From assembly GCA_004431415.1 (NCBI GenBank), contig QPMI01000163.1, positions 124,001 to 188,000 on the forward strand: 64,000 bases of DNA. Reading direction: 5' to 3'. The notes under the pieces are model-generated. The model had not been told where the DNA came from. It saw only the letters and a list, made by a program, of their open reading frames with translations, and made no database searches. Below are positions 9,852 to 22,452 of the stretch, one piece after another. Both the position numbers and the translations under genes were made by a program. This DNA comes from Cyanophora paradoxa. Taxonomy: Eukaryota > Glaucocystophyceae > Cyanophorales > Cyanophoraceae. Each line of letters begins with the position of its first letter. Within the stretch, counting starts at the first letter, position 1.

Positions 9852-11950
9852 CTACGGGAGGGGCGGGGCGCGGGGCGGGGCCGGGGCGGGGGCGCCTCCC
9901 GCGGGGCCGCCCTCAAGGCGGAGGGCCCCCGCGGGGGCGAGGCGGGCCTCGCGGAGGGCCGGGCAGTTGGCGACCTGCACGCGCCCCCGCGCCCCCGGCC
10001 CCGTCGCCACCACCGCCAGCGCCTCCAGCCGCGGGCAGTCCTGCCCCACGCCCGCCTCGCGCCCGGCGGGGCGGGGCGGGCGGGGCGGGCGGGGCGGGGC
10101 GGGGCGGGGCGGGGCGTGCGGGGCGCACGCGGACGAGGGTGCCGTCAGGGGAGGGGAGGAGGAGCCAGAGGGAGCGCAGCGCCTCGCACGCCTCGATCCG
10201 CACGGGCCCCCCGAGGCGCCCCCGCCCAGCCGCCCCGCCCTGCGCCCCGTCAGCGCAGCGCGCGCGCAGGGCGGGGCGGCAGAGGCGGACCCCGAGAAGG
10301 GGTTCGGGGGCGGGGGCGGGCCGGCGGGGGCGGAGGCGGGGCGGGGGCCGGGGCCCGGGGCAGGAGGAGCGGACGAGGAGGTGCTGCATGGCGGGCATGG
10401 CGGCGAGGCGGCGGAGGGAGTGGGCGCTGAAGTGGCTCTGGTGCACGTGCAGCCGGCGCAGCCGCCGCAGCTGCACGATCTCCCGCACCGCGTGATCCTG
10501 CACCGCCCTGCGCTCCCCCGCCCGCCGCGCTCAGGGGGCGCCGGGGCGGGGCGCGAGGGGGCGGGCGGGGGCGCGGGCCCGTCGAGTGAGAGCTCAGTGA
10601 GGGCGGGGTTGGTGAGGGCGAGCTGCCCGCAGAGCAGCACGCCGTCGTCCCCGCGCGCCGTCGACGAGACGTGCACCGGCGCGTGCAGCACGCGCAGCAG
10701 CGGCAGCCGCCGCACCAGCTGCCCCGCCGCCTTGGGCCGGCCCCGCTCGCAGGGGCGCTGGCGGGGCGCACCTCGCAGAGCTCCCGCTCGTTGACGAGGG
10801 CGTTGACGACGAGGGCCGTCAGCAGGCACGGCCGCGGCAGCGCCGCCCGCAGCTCCAGCACGGCGAACGCCAGCCGCTCCGTCGGCCACTCGCACGGCAC
10901 GCACGCCGCCGCCGCCGCCGCCTCCCCCGCCCCCTCCAGCGCCATCCCCTCCCGCCGGCCCTCCTCCCCGAGGCAGCCACCGCCGTGGAACCAAGCGCGG
11001 TGGCCCTCCGGCACCGGTAGCGCCGCCCGCAGCGCCCTCGCGGGGGCGGGCACGCGCCGGCGCCCGAGACCTGCTCCCGCGGGCTGCCCGGCGGAGCGGG
11101 CGCGGCGGGCTGAGCAGGGGCGGGAGCCGGGCACGGGGAGGGAGCGGCCGCCGACGAGGGGCCCGTCGCCGGGTACGAGCTCCTCGGCGCAGCGCGGGAG
11201 GCGGCCGAAGCGGAGGGAGCGGATGCGCGGCCATCCGCGCAGCAGCGCGCGCACCGCCGCCGCGAACTCCTCCGCCGCCGCCTTCTCCGGCCGCACCGGC
11301 GCGCAGACGGCGTCCGGGGCGCAGCGGTGCGCGCGCGCGACCTCCAGGCCTACGGGCTGGAGCCTGCGCGCGGGGGGCGCGTCCCGCACGGGAGCGCAGG
11401 GGCGGGGCGGGTGCGGTGGCGTGCGCACGGGAAGACGACCTCCTCCACGCTCGGAGCGAGGGAGACGATGGCGCGCGCGTCCTCCTCGCCGAAGGGCGCG
11501 CAGCACGCCGTCAAGTCGAGCCGCCGCACGGACCCCGCGTCCAGCCGCCCCAGCGCGCAGCGGAGGAAGCTGAAGGGGAACGGCCTCCCGCGGAACGAGA
11601 GCGTCTGCCAGTCCGCCGCGTACACGAGGCTGCGGCGCGTGCACGTGGTTTTGGTTCTCGCGGCCGCGGATCTGTTTTCGCGCCAGGCGAGCTCACCGCC
11701 GCCATGCTCTACACACGAGGGACGTAGTTGTCAACAATTCAAAAGGATCGATACACGCGAGAATTTGCCGGCAGAGCTCGGCCGGCAGCTGCTCCAGGCT
11801 GCTGGGGACGGCCGCCGCGTCGCCGCAGCTGCCGCCCGAGGCGTCGGAGCACCGGCCCGCGTACGCCGCGCCGGCGTCATTGCCGCCGCCGCCGCAGCCG
11901 CCGCCGCCGCCGCCGCAAGCAGCGCCCGCGCGGAACGGCACAGTCGACAT
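9852..11950 (-). CDS. F-box / leucine-rich protein 2
   Basis: This is a second putative SCF substrate receptor, pointing toward the first. The start is ATG 11950 (MSTVPFRAGAACGGGG); a Gly/Cys/Ala-rich leader precedes the F-box SSLEQLPAELCRQIL, ACIDPFELLTTTSLVCRAWR. A GTGAGC...GCAG intron follows, then RLVYAADWQTLSFRGRPF and leucine-rich segments (RRLDLTACCAPFGEEDARA, PRIRSLRFGRLPRC, LLTALVVNALVNERELCE, LTNPALTELSLDGP, LRRLRRLHVHQSHFS, CEALRSLWLLLPS, CPRLEALAVVATG). The frame ends at 9852. Introns show as G-rich runs on the plus strand. The start codon lies 137 bp from the divergent SppA start. Confidence 0.65.
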
Positions 11951-12087
11951 GCAGCGCCCGCGCGGACCGTCACAGTCGACACCGAGCAGCTGGCAACACC
12001 AAGGAAGCGGCTGCGGCAGCGCCGGCGTTGACGTTGCAGAGAATACCAAGCTTAGGGGGGAACCACTTTGCGACGGATACCGCAAAA
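11951..12087. promoter_or_regulatory. Compact divergent promoter region between F-box 2 and SppA
   Basis: Only 137 bp separate the start codons of two divergently transcribed genes, so promoter elements for both must lie here or within their first exons. I see no clear TATA box. Similar spacings are found for SAP18/F-box 1 (208 bp) and HMGB/FkbM (156 bp). Confidence 0.35.
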
Positions 12088-15000
12088 ATGGCGTTCTCGT
12101 GCGCGTGGGCGCCAGCGGCGGCGCCGGTGCATGCTGCTTTCGCGTGCACGGCCCCGGACGTTGCATCCCGTGCCAGAGTGCGCCGCTGTCGGCGTGCGCC
12201 CCAGGTCGGCGTGCGCCGCTTCCTCGGCGAGCGCCAGCGGCTCCTCCGGGGCGAGGGGACCGCATTCGCAGCTGGCAGTCCCCTGGAGCTTGCCGACTTG
12301 CCGGCGCGCGCGAGTCTGGAAGGGTCCGCCGGCGCTGAGCAATCGACCGGCGCCGCCGCGCCGCCGGCGATTGTCCCGAATGACAAGCTCCGCGTCCCGG
12401 TGCTCGAGGACGATTCCTATCTCCTGCCTGATGTACGCGCCCCGCCCCGCGCGCTCTCCTCGTCCGCCGCTCCTCATACGTGCCTGCACGTGCGCGCCGC
12501 ACACGCGCCGCGCAGGAAGTCGATATCGCGCAGCAGCTCGCGACCAAGTGGGTGAGCGACTTTTGGGGGCATCGAGCCCAAAGCGCAGTCCTGTCCCGCG
12601 CCGCGCTGACCGGACGAGCGCGCCCGCCGCAGCGCCTCTTCTGGTCGCCCCCGTGGAAGAAGTTCCGGAAGCACAGCGTCCTCAGCGTCGAGCTGGCGGG
12701 CAGCTGCGCCGAGAAGGCCTCGGGAGGCTTCCCCGGGCCGTCTCCCGGCCAGGTGGGCGCCCCGCGAGCGCCCCGGACCCGCCCCCGAGCGCCCGCGCCG
12801 GCGCCGGCCTCTGACGGGCGCGTGGCGGCGGGGCGGGCAGCTGGCGTCGCTGCTGCCCGTGTTCGTGGAGAACCTGCGGAAGGCGGCGGTGGACCCGCGC
12901 ATCGAGGGCGTCTACATCCGCCTCGGCGTGCTGACCTGCGGCTGGGCCAAGATCGAGGAGCTGCGGCGGCAGATCGCGCGCTTCCGGCGGAGCGGCAAGT
13001 TCGTGGTCGCCTTCGCGGAGGTCTGCACCGAGCGGGAGATGGCGGTCGGCTCCTTCTGCGACGAGTTCTACCTCCCCGAGGAGGCCGTCGTCTCGCTGCG
13101 GGGCTTCCGCGGGGAGGGGACCTTCCTCGGCGGCGTCCTCGAGAAGATCGGCGTCGAGGCCCAGGTACAGCGCATCGGCAAGTACAAGGTGCGCGGGGCG
13201 AGAGGGGGCGCCCGCCCGCCGGCTCACCTGGGGCGCGGGCAGAGCGCGGGGGACCAGCTGGGGCGGAAAGACATGAGCGAGGCGCAGCGGGAGGTGCTGG
13301 GGAGCTTGCTGGACCAGCGGCTGGCGCGCTTCAAGCAGCTGCTCGCGGCGCACACGGGGCGCGGCGAGGAGGAGGTCGAGGCGCTCCTCGAGGCCGCCCC
13401 CATGCGCGCCGCCGAGCTCCTCGACGGCCGCTGGATCACCGGCGTCGCCTACGAGGACCAGGCCCGCCCCGCCCCCCACCCGCCCCGCCCCGCCGCCCCC
13501 CGGGCCGCTGAGGCGGCGGCAGGTGCTCGACGGCCTCAAGCGCCGCGTCTTCCCCGCACAGTGCGCCGCCGCCGAGGAGGCCATCGAGCGCGCCTCCAGC
13601 CCCGAGGCGCGCCCGCCGCCCCCGGCCCGCCCCGCGCGGCGCGCCTGAGGCCGGCGTGGCGCAGGAGAAGGAGAAGGCGCAGAAGCGCTGGGAGAAGATC
13701 CGCCTCGGCCTCGTGAGCTCCGTGCCCCGCGGCCGCCCGCTTGCAAGCAGCGCGGGGCCGACGCCGGGGCCCCGCAGGTGCCGGCCGGCGCGTACGCGAA
13801 GCTGAAGCCGCGCACCCTCGGCCTCGACCGCCGCGGCAAGGTCGTCGGTGCGCCCGCCCTGCCGGCCCCGCGCCCCTGGGGGGCGCTGAAGGCGGGCAGC
13901 GGTGGTGCGGGCGTCGGGGGCGATCACGTCCGGGGGCGGCGGCTCGCCGCTGGGCGGGGGAGCGGCATCTCCAGCGACGCCTTCGTCAAGCTCCTCCGCA
14001 GGGCCCGCCCCGCCCCGCCCCTCCTGCGCCTGGCGTGGCGTGGCGTGGCCGGGGCGCTGAGGCCGCGGCGGCTGGGGGCAGGTGCGGGAGGACCGGCGGG
14101 TGGCCGCCGTCGTGCTCCGCATCGACTCCCCCGGCGGCTCCGCCCTCGCCTCCGACGTCATGTGGCGCGGTCCGCCCCGCCCCGCCCCGGCCCCGCCCCC
14201 GCCCCTCACACCCGAGCAGAGATCCGGCGCACGGCGGAGCGCAAGCCCGTCGTGGCGAGCATGAGCGACGTCGCCGCCTCGGGCGGTCCGCCTTGCTCTG
14301 CCGGCGCGCGCCCGGGCTGGCGGGCCGGGCCGACGGGGCGGGGCGCAGGGTACTACATGAGCATGGCGTGCGACGAGGTGTTCGCGGAGGAGAGCACGGT
14401 GACGGGCAGCATCGGCGTCGTCACCGCCAAGGTCAACCTCGGCAAGCTCTACGAGCGCGGTCCGCCCCGCCCCGCCCCGCCCGCCCCGCCCGCCCGCCCG
14501 CCCCGCCCGCCCTGCCCGCCGCGCCGCGCCGGGCTCAAGGCGGGCCAGTTGGGTACGCGAAGGAGGTTGTCTCGCGGGGCCGCCTGGCGGAGCTGGACGT
14601 GGACAATCGGCCCTTCACCGAGGAGGAGGCCGCCTACTTCGCCGCCTCCGCCCGCCGCGCCTACGGTCCGGGACGCCACCCCGCCCCACCCCAGCGCGCC
14701 GCGCCGCCTCAGGCTCGCGCAGAGTCGTTCCGGGACAAGGCGGCGGCGTCGCGGGGGATGGAGCCGGAGGTGATGGAGGCGTACGCGCAGGGGCGGGTGT
14801 GGACGGGGGGCCAGGCCCTCGAGCGCGGCCTCGTGGACGGCCTCGGCGGCGTCGACGCCGCCGTGCGCGCCGCCCGCCGCCGCGCCGGCATCCCCGACGA
14901 GGCCCCCGTGCGCCTCGAGGAGCTCCCCGCGTGCCCCGCGGCGCCCTCGCCTTCCTCCCCGGCCGCGCCGCCGCCGCCCTCGCCGCCCTCGCCGGCGCCC

Positions 15001-15266
15001 AGGCCGCCGCCCCCGCCGGCGAGGCCGAGGCCGAGGCGGCCGGCGCCGCGTCGCTGCTGGCGGCCCTCGCGCAGGGCCAGCCCCTCGCCCTCCTCGACGG
15101 GCCCGCCCCGCCCCGCCCGCCCGCCCGCGCCCCGCCGGCTCCTCACGCGGGGGCGCGCAGGTACATTGAGGGGGCGCTCTCCACGGCCGTCGCCCGCGCC
15201 GCCGTCCGCGACCCCGCCGGCGCCATCGCCGCCGCCCAGCGCGCCCTCTCCTCCCTCGGCCTGTAG
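12088..15266 (+). CDS. sppA: Signal peptide peptidase SppA (protease IV), probably plastid
   Basis: SppA is a membrane-associated serine protease with a Ser/Lys dyad; the plastid form of algae and plants is light-responsive. The start is ATG 12088, and the N-terminus MAFSCAWAPAAAPVHAAF is Ala-rich and Arg-bearing, like an organelle transit sequence. The N-terminal domain includes RIEGVYIRLGVLTCGWAKIE, GKFVVAFAEVCTEREMA and RIGKYKSAGDQL; the Lys of GKYKSA matches the catalytic Lys. The C-terminal domain has AAVVLRIDSPGGSALASDV, KPVVASMSDVAASGGYYMS (nucleophile Ser in SGGYYM) and FAEESTVTGSIGVVTAKVN. It then runs through GRVWTGGQALERGLVDGLGG to LSSLGL at 15266. Introns near 14170-14730 begin GTCCG and end GCAG/CCAG; one near 13460 begins GC. 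Both catalytic residues are present. Confidence 0.88.
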
Positions 15267-15313
15267 CCCCCGCCTCTGCTAGTCCGGTCCTTGTCACCCT
15301 GTCTAGTGGATGC

Positions 15314-17106
15314 CTACCTATGACTACGCTTGCATCGGGCCGGGGGCCCGGGCCTGGGGCCGATCCGGGCCCGCCCCCATCTCCAGCAAGCTCTCGTACC
15401 CCTCGGGCGCCCGCTGCGCGTCCTGCCGCTGCTGCGCGGCCCGTCGGGGAAGGGAGGGGATGGGAGGGGGACGGGGCGGGGGCGCACGCGGAGGCGGCGG
15501 CGGAGGAAGACGGCGGCGGCGACGAGGGCGAGGGTCCCCGCCGCTCCCGCCGCCGCCACCGCCGGCCCCGGCGGGGCCATCCTCTTCGGCCCGCCCGCCC
15601 CCGCCTGGCCCGGCGTCGCGCTTGCGCCGCTGGGCGGCCCGGCGGCCCCGCGCGCTCCGCCCGCCACCGCTCGGCCGCCCGCACGGCCTGGTCGGGGCCT
15701 GGGGCGAGGAGGGCGGTCAGCTGGGAGCGCGGAGGGCCGCGGGAGGGGGCGCGGGGCGGGGCGCGGGGCGGGCCTCGGCGAAGAAGCCGTCGACGCCGGC
15801 GGCAAGGTAGGCGGCGAACTCCCCCGCGGGGTCCGCGGGGTCGGGCGCCCCCTCGGCGCGAACGTCCACGCGTGCACCAGCAGGCCCCGCCCGTGCGCCG
15901 CCTCCACCACCCCGTCCCCTGCCCCGTCGCCCGCCCACGCTACTCGGCGGGGCTGGATGGGGCGGGGCGGGGAGGTCGGGGCGCACGCGGGCGCGGGGTC
16001 GCGCTCGCTGGCCGGGGGCGCGAGGAGGAGGGCCTTGGCGGCCCCGATCCCCTCCGCGTACTCCGCGATGGCGTCCAGCCCCGCCCCGTCCAGCTGCCCG
16101 CCCCCCGCGTCACGCGGGGGGCGAGGGGCGAGGGCGGGGCGGCGGACGGCGTAGTTCCAGGGCGGCCCGGCGGCCGCCTTCTCCACGAGCTGCACGAAGA
16201 GCGGCTGCACCGCCAGGCTCCTGCCGCCCCCGCCCGCCCCGCGGCGGCCGTCGGCGGCGGGCGAGGCGGCGAGCGCGGGCGGGGGCGCGCGCACCGCTTC
16301 ATGGCGGCCCGGCAGGCGCGGAGCGGGCCGGCCTCGAAGCACTGCACGTAGACGCGCACGGCGGGGGACGGGAGGCCGCGCGAGCGCAGGGCCGCCGCCA
16401 GCGCCCCGCACGGGTCGAACCCGAGCGAGGCGTAGTGGCTCGGGTGCTTCAGCTCGGGGTAGACGCCGAGCGGCCGGCGCGCGGAGGCGCTCGCGTTGAG
16501 CGCCGCGTCGAGGGCGTCCTCCAGGAAGAGCACCGGCAGGAGCCTGCGCGCGCGGCCTCGGGCCTGGCACGGGCGCTCGCGCACGCGCGCGCGGCGGACC
16601 CGTCGAGGCTGTGGTCACGGGATGCGATGCGTTGCCTCAGCCGCAGCGTTCTTATCTCGGCCGCCGTGAGGTCCGATGCGAATACGCCCGTCCTCGGCAG
16701 CCCGTCGATCACACGCGTCGTCCTGCGCGCCGGGAACTTCTCGGCGACGTCCGTTGTCTCATCGAGGGTGGGATTGTGGCTGATAACGAAGGCGCCGTCC
16801 TTGCTCAGCTGGAGGTCCGGCTCGATGACGTCCGCTCCGAGCTCCAGTGCAAGGCGATAACCAACAAGGCTGTGCTCAGGCGCGTAGAAGCTCGCGCCGC
16901 GGTGGGCGATAATCAGCGGCGCCTCCCTTGCTGCGTCGAGCCCGTGCGAGCTGCGTACGCGTACGCGCTCGGCGTGAGGCAAGCTCGAGCTCGAGGCCAT
17001 CCCCCAAGACGAGTTCGAGCGGACTACGGGGAATCACGCACCCGCACGAGCCCCACAGGACGAGGAGTGCAACGAGAAGCCGCCCGAGGGCTTCCGCGCG
17101 CCGCAT
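15314..17106 (-). CDS. Glycerophosphodiester phosphodiesterase (GDPD), secreted and possibly membrane-anchored
   Basis: GDPDs hydrolyse glycerophosphodiesters to glycerol-3-phosphate and an alcohol. The start is ATG 17106; exon 1 encodes a signal peptide, MRRAEALGRLLVALLVLWGS. A GTGCGT...GCAG intron joins in phase to GSHGLDAAREAPLIIAHRGA. Family motifs follow in order: HRGASFYAPEHS, GADVIEPDLQLSKDGAF with the metal-binding E-x-D, ISHNPTLDETTD, FLEDALDAAL, GVYPELKHPSHY, VYVQCFEAGPL and HAWTFA. The last part is AAYLAAGVDGFFAE. A hydrophobic segment (AGAAGTLALVAAAVFLRRR) lies near the 3' end and may be a C-terminal anchor, although its frame depends on one unresolved splice. The gene is convergent with SppA, and the true stop could lie between 15314 and 15480. 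Confidence 0.85.
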
Positions 17107-17551
17107 CTGGCTGAAGCGCCAGGTCGGCCGCTGAGTTGCTGCTTCCGCGCCTGCGCTTTGAAGTCTGTTGCGATGCTTTAATGCCGGCGGGGCCTGAGGG
17201 AGCCTCAGGGGGCCCTGAGGAGGATCCGGGGGGCTACAGGAGTAAACCCAGCCGAGGTCCGAGCGTTCACGGAGCTGCTTTTGCGCAAGCTCGCGAACAG
17301 ACGAGAGCGGCCGAGGAGATTCAGAACGCCCGCGGAGCTCGGCGCGCAAGCTCACCGCTCGACTTCAAGGCTTGCAGTCACCGGCCCAGGCCACGACGCA
17401 CCGCTCCGGCCCAGGCCACGACGCACCGCGCAAAGCATAGCAGGTGCGCCCTGCCTTGCTACCGCCCGCCGCAGTTCGTGACCGGGCGCGCCGGGCGCCG
17501 CAGCTCCGCAACCGCCGCGTCGCACACTGGGCCGGCCGCAGCGTTCAGGAC

Positions 17552-19181
17552 ATGGCATTCTTGGCGGTAGCGCCAATCGCGCTGCGGCGCGCGTGGAGCG
17601 GGATCTGCCAGGGCTATGATCGCTCGAGGCTGAAACTGCGCACGCGGCCGGCGTACGCTCTGGGCGCCGGCGTCCAGCTGCAGCCGCGCGGGACGCAGCT
17701 CTTCCACACTAGCATAAGCGCAGAACTCAGCAGCGCGGAGCCGCGAGCTGAGAGCGGGCAGGCACAGCCAAGCGAGGCGAAGCCGTCGAAACGAGCGCTG
17801 AAGCGCGCGGCCCGCATGCTGCTCTTCCAGAATCTACGGGATGAGCGCCTGCGAAAGACGGAGGAGCTTCTCGCACGACAGAAACTGGAGCGCGAGGCGT
17901 GTAGACTGAATCGCACATGCCTGATTTCAGTGGAGTCCCGCGCTGACGCCTCGTGCGCAGGAGCGCCTGGCAGCGATGCACCCGGGTAGCGCCCTCCCGA
18001 ATTCAACCTTCTGTGCCCGAAGCCGGCCGGCCTGACGCCCTCGCGCGGCGCCGCAGAGCAGCGGGAGGAGTTCCTCCGCGCCAAGGCGGAAATCAAGGAG
18101 GCCAAGCGCCGGGCGAAGGAGGAGGAGCGGGCGACTCTGCGCGCCCGCATGGAGTCCAGCCCCCAGCTCGTGCGCGCGCCGCCACCCTAGGCCCAGCGGC
18201 GCCGCCCCTGCTCGCGCTTGGTCCGTGAGCGGCTGGGGGCCGGCGCAGGTCATGGACCTCGAGCTCGTGAACTTCGAGGACGCGAGGGCGCGCCCCGCCC
18301 CGCCTCGCCCCGCGGGCCTCCCGCCTCCGGTCCGACCCTGCGCAGTGGGTGCGCTCGCTGCGGAAGCAAATCGTGTACCTGTACGGGGCGAACGCGCTCG
18401 CGGAGGCCCCATTCAAGCTTCACTTTGCCGGCGCCTCCGAGCGCGCCGTCCGCGAGTGCCTGGAGCCCATCCCCGGCTTCCCCGACTGGTGCGTCTCCGT
18501 CTCCGACCGGTGCGCCCCCCGCCCCCCGCCGCGCTGCCGTACCCCTCGCCCCGCGACGTTGCGGTTCTCGTCTGAACACGCACGCAGGCCCTACCTCGAG
18601 ACCTTCCCCCACTCGCGGATCACCTACCTGAGCCCAGGCGTGCTCTGCACTCCGAGGCTCCGCGCACCGCGGTCGGCCCGGCCGGCCGCTGACGCGGCGC
18701 GCGCTTGCAGACGCGGACGAGGAGCTGGGGGAGATCGCGGCGGACGACGTCCTCGTCGTCGGCGCCGTCGTAGACCGCGAGCTCCTCAAGGCGCGCCCCC
18801 GGCCCGCCCCCCCCGCCGCCGCAGCCTCGCGCCGGGAGCGCCAGTCTCAGTCTAGTCCACCTCCAGCTAAAACGGGTTTTCAAGGCCGGGCTTGCGCATG
18901 CCGCAGTGCTGACTCTGAATTGGCGTGCGCAGGGCCTGACGCGAGGCAAGGCGGACTCGCAGGGGGTGAGCGACCCCTCCTCCGGTTGAGCGTTCGCGTG
19001 GGTTCACCTGCGCTGCGCAGCTGCGAAGCAGGCGTCTCCCCTTGCACCTCAGCCCTTCGCCCTTCTCGACCTCCGCTCTTCCGATCAATCACGCAAGTAT
19101 GGCAGCAATCCACTTCTACTCGACCAAGGATTGGCGGCTCTCATTCGAGCGAGCACTAGCTTTCGGTGCATAGCAGCCTAG
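17552..19181 (+). CDS. Trm10-like tRNA (guanine-9-N1) methyltransferase
   Basis: Trm10/TRMT10 enzymes methylate purine 9 of tRNA with a SPOUT fold. The start is ATG 17552. The N-terminus (MAFLAVAPIALRRAWSG, later FHTSISAELSS) is Arg-rich and could be a mitochondrial presequence. A basic coiled region follows (KRALKRAARMLLFQNLRD, ERLRKTEELLARQKLE). The catalytic region reads SLRKQIVYLYGANALAEAPF, KLHFAGASERAVRECLE, PYLETFPHSRITYLSPD, EEIAADDVLVVGAVVDR (exon-dependent) and GLTRGKADSQG. These match the Trm10 order of QI-YGxNR-like, YL-x-YLSPDS, VYVIGGLVDR and GLT-x-KA. The C-terminal exon after 18967 is uncertain; the end given is the first stop after one plausible splice. Confidence 0.7.
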
Positions 19182-19620
19182 CCTAGCATAGCAGCAGAAG
19201 TAAGCGACGAAGATTGGAACACTCTTCGAGGCGGGAACTCCGGAATAGTGCACAGTGGCACTGAGAAAACGAAGCAGCCGTCGAACTAAAGGAAAGCGCT
19301 CGTACGTGCCCAGCTTATCCAAATACCGGCTCCTGTGCGCGAGTGCACGAGTGCGAGATAAAGCGATGGTTCAAAATGAGCAACTTGGTCAATGAGCACC
19401 CTGCTCAATTAAGTGTCCTACAGCTGTTCACACCTACTTGGAGCGCACAAAACGAACGCGAGCGGAGAGAGCTGCCGAATAGCGGTGGGGAGCTGAATGG
19501 AAGGTGGATGTCCGGCAGCAAGACTCGCGAGGAGGACGGGGCAGGTTGGAATGTACAAGATGGCGGGGGAAGACTGGCCGGAAGGGACGGCTGAGCTGGG
19601 AGGCTCGATCGGCGAGTTCT

Positions 19621-20460
19621 TCAGTCATCATCCTCCTCGTCCTCCTCCTCCTCACCCTCGTCCTCGTCCTGCGAACACCGGCTCAGCGGGGCCAACTAAC
19701 TCGCACGGCGCGGGCCCGCGAACCTCCTCCTCCTCCTTCTTCTTCTTGCTGCTACGCTTCTCGGACTTCTCCGACTTGCCGCCCTGTACGCGGGGGCGGG
19801 GAAAGCGCGGGAATCAGCTCCTTCGATTCAAAACTGGCGGTGCCGGGAACGTTCGGGCTCACCTTGTCGTACTCCTTCTTGTCCTTCTCGTACCGCTCCT
19901 TGTCCTTCTTGGCCTTCTCCTCGTATTTCTGCGGGGACGCCGTCGGCCGGGGAAGACGGCGGCGTCACGGGCTTTCGACGCACGGCCTTGTCCTTGCTAT
20001 CGATCTCCTTCCACATCTCACCGATCCTCTTGCCAATATCGCCTGCGCCCGGGTCCCAGGCGTGTCGGAATTCAAATTCGCGAGGGACGTACACAAGTCC
20101 AGTCATTCTCACGCACCGAACTTCATATCGGGGTTCTCGCTCTTCACCTTCTCGCGGACATCGTTGCTGAAGAACATGAAGGCCGAGAGGGCACGCTTGG
20201 GCGCGTTGGGGTCCTTCTCCTTCTTGCCCTTGGCGGCCTTCTTGGTCACACCGCCCTTCGCCTTCGACGCGGCCTTGGATTCCTTCTGCGATGGCAAACG
20301 GAACGTAATACGTCAGTTTGAGGATATTCCGAAGGAAGCAACGCCCCCGAAAAACCCTCGCGCTTTTCAAAAAAGCGGGGCTCGCGGGCCCTAGCGTACG
20401 GGGCGTCCCCGCTAGCGTCATTCGCGACTCGCTGCGCGTACGGCGGACCTTCGGCGGCAT
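19621..20460 (-). CDS. HMGB-type high-mobility-group protein with acidic tail
   Basis: This is a DNA-bending chromatin protein with a single HMG box. The start is ATG 20460. A tiny first exon encodes MPPK, and a GTCCGC...GCAG intron joins it to [12 protein letters not shown]. The box reads [55 protein letters not shown] and [20 protein letters not shown], a complete box of the NHP6/HMGB type. A Lys/Ser segment ([17 protein letters not shown]) and an acidic tail ([16 protein letters not shown]) end at the stop at 19621. The intron before KYEEKA starts GC, so it is a GC-AG intron. It is divergent from the FkbM gene, with 156 bp between starts. Confidence 0.92.
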
Positions 20461-20616
20461 GGCTGCTTGTTTTGAGATGCGGGCGAGTTTCTTCGACTGG
20501 GGCTCTAACAAAGTTGGCCGCCACTACCCGTCCCGGCCAGTTGCAAACTTGGCCAAACAGTTCAGGTCGGGGTACGCTTGCCTGAAACCTCCCGCCCCTC
20601 ACCAGCCGCGGCGGGG

Positions 20617-22382
20617 ATGTTCCGCAACCCTATCGTGCGGCGGCTGCGGCGGCTGCGGCGCGTCCTGCTGCGGCGTCTCACGCCGACGCACTGCGCCGTC
20701 GGGCTGGCGGGCGCGCTGCCGATCCTGACGATCGTCCTGGTTATCCGCTCGGCGCTGCATGCGGGTGCGCAAGCAGGCCGCACCGCGCCTCCGTCCCGCT
20801 GAAGCCCGCCCGCGCCGCAGACTCGTCGGGCTCAGTATTCGACATGCACTGCCTGCAGCAGACGCAGGAGTCCGCGCTGGTCGGTCTGTCGGAGGAGCCT
20901 GGCTACGCGGAGCTGTTCCAGCGGCGGTTCGCCCGCTACGTCTGTTGCGTCCCGCGCAGCAAGCAGCCGCCCGAGATGCTGGAGCCAGCCCCGCCGCCCC
21001 CGCCCGCCGACCTGGCGGCGCTAGCAAGCACCGTTCCGGAGGCTCTCGACGCGGGCAGCAGGGACATGCGGGCCGGAGGGGCCATCTGCTTTGTCCGCAC
21101 CAGGACGGAGCCCTCGTACGAGATCTGCACGTACGACGACGAGCGGGACCAGCACGTGTCCAAGACGCTCCGCGAGCAGGGTGCGGCCGCGCCGGCGTCC
21201 CGGGGCTCCGCGACGGGGCGAGCGAGTGGCGGCGCAGGGGTGTGGGACGCGCACATCCTCACCTTCATGGAGTCCGTGCTCGCGGGGGAGCCCTCCGGCG
21301 TCGTCGTCGACGTGCGCGCCCCCTTTCCCGCGCTTGCATGCGCCCGCGCGTCAGCCGAGCCCGCGGCGCCAGATCGGGGCGAACATCGGAGTGTTCAGCC
21401 TGTACGCCGCCGCGATGGGCCACGTTGTGTACTCCTTCGAGCCCTTCAAGGAGGTGCCCGCGCCGGGGCGCGGCCCGCGCCGGCCCCGCCAACGCCGGCG
21501 CAGAACGTGGCGCACCTGGCGGCCGGCGTGCTGCGCAACGGCTTCGAGGACCGCGTGCGGGTGTACCCCGTGGCGCTCTCCGACGAGCGCTTCGAGGCGG
21601 AGATCCGCGTCGACTCGAGCAACCGCGGCCGCGCCGTCGTACGCCGCAAGCCCCTCGCCGCCCGCCTCGTGCGCCCCCGCCCCCGCCCCCGCCCCCGCCC
21701 GCCCTCACATTCCGGGCCGCCGCCCTCCTCACGCGGCCCGCAGTCGCCTCAGATGCGGGCGCTGGACGATTTGATGCAGACGCGGCCGGCGCCGGTGTGG
21801 CCCCTGCCGCAGCCGCTCTCGCTCTCGGACGACGTGGGCGGCACCTGGCTCCTCGACGACTTCCTCGAGACGATCGAGGGGGAGATTTGGATGGCCGGCG
21901 GCGCCCCCCGCGGCCAGGGCTTCGCCGCCGCCGACCGCGCCCGCTCGGGCCGCGTGGACCCCTGGCAGGCCGACGACTCCGACGCCCCGGGCGGCGGCTG
22001 GCAGGAGCGCGCCGGCGCCCGCCCGCGGCGGCAAGGGCGCCGCGAGCGAGGCGGAGCGCCGCGCGGCCGTCGCCGGCGGCTGGGACGACCCATCGACCGC
22101 AGCCGGGCAGAGAAGACGCGTCCCGCCGCCGAGGCGGGCCGTGGCAAGGCGGCGGCCGGCGACGCCGCCCGCGGGAAGGCGATCGGCGCGGAGGAGCGGG
22201 CCGGCGCGGAGGGCGGCGCGGAGGGCCGCAAGGAGCGGCTGCGAGGCAAGTCGGAGGCGCGCGGGCGGCGCGACGTGGACGAGACGGGCTTCTGGCCGCG
22301 GCGGGGCCTGCTGGCGCTCGGCCCGCAGCGCGGCTCGGCGCCCCAGCAGCAGCAGTGGGGCCGCCCCGCCGATGCCCCCATC

Positions 22383-22452
<70 letters not shown>
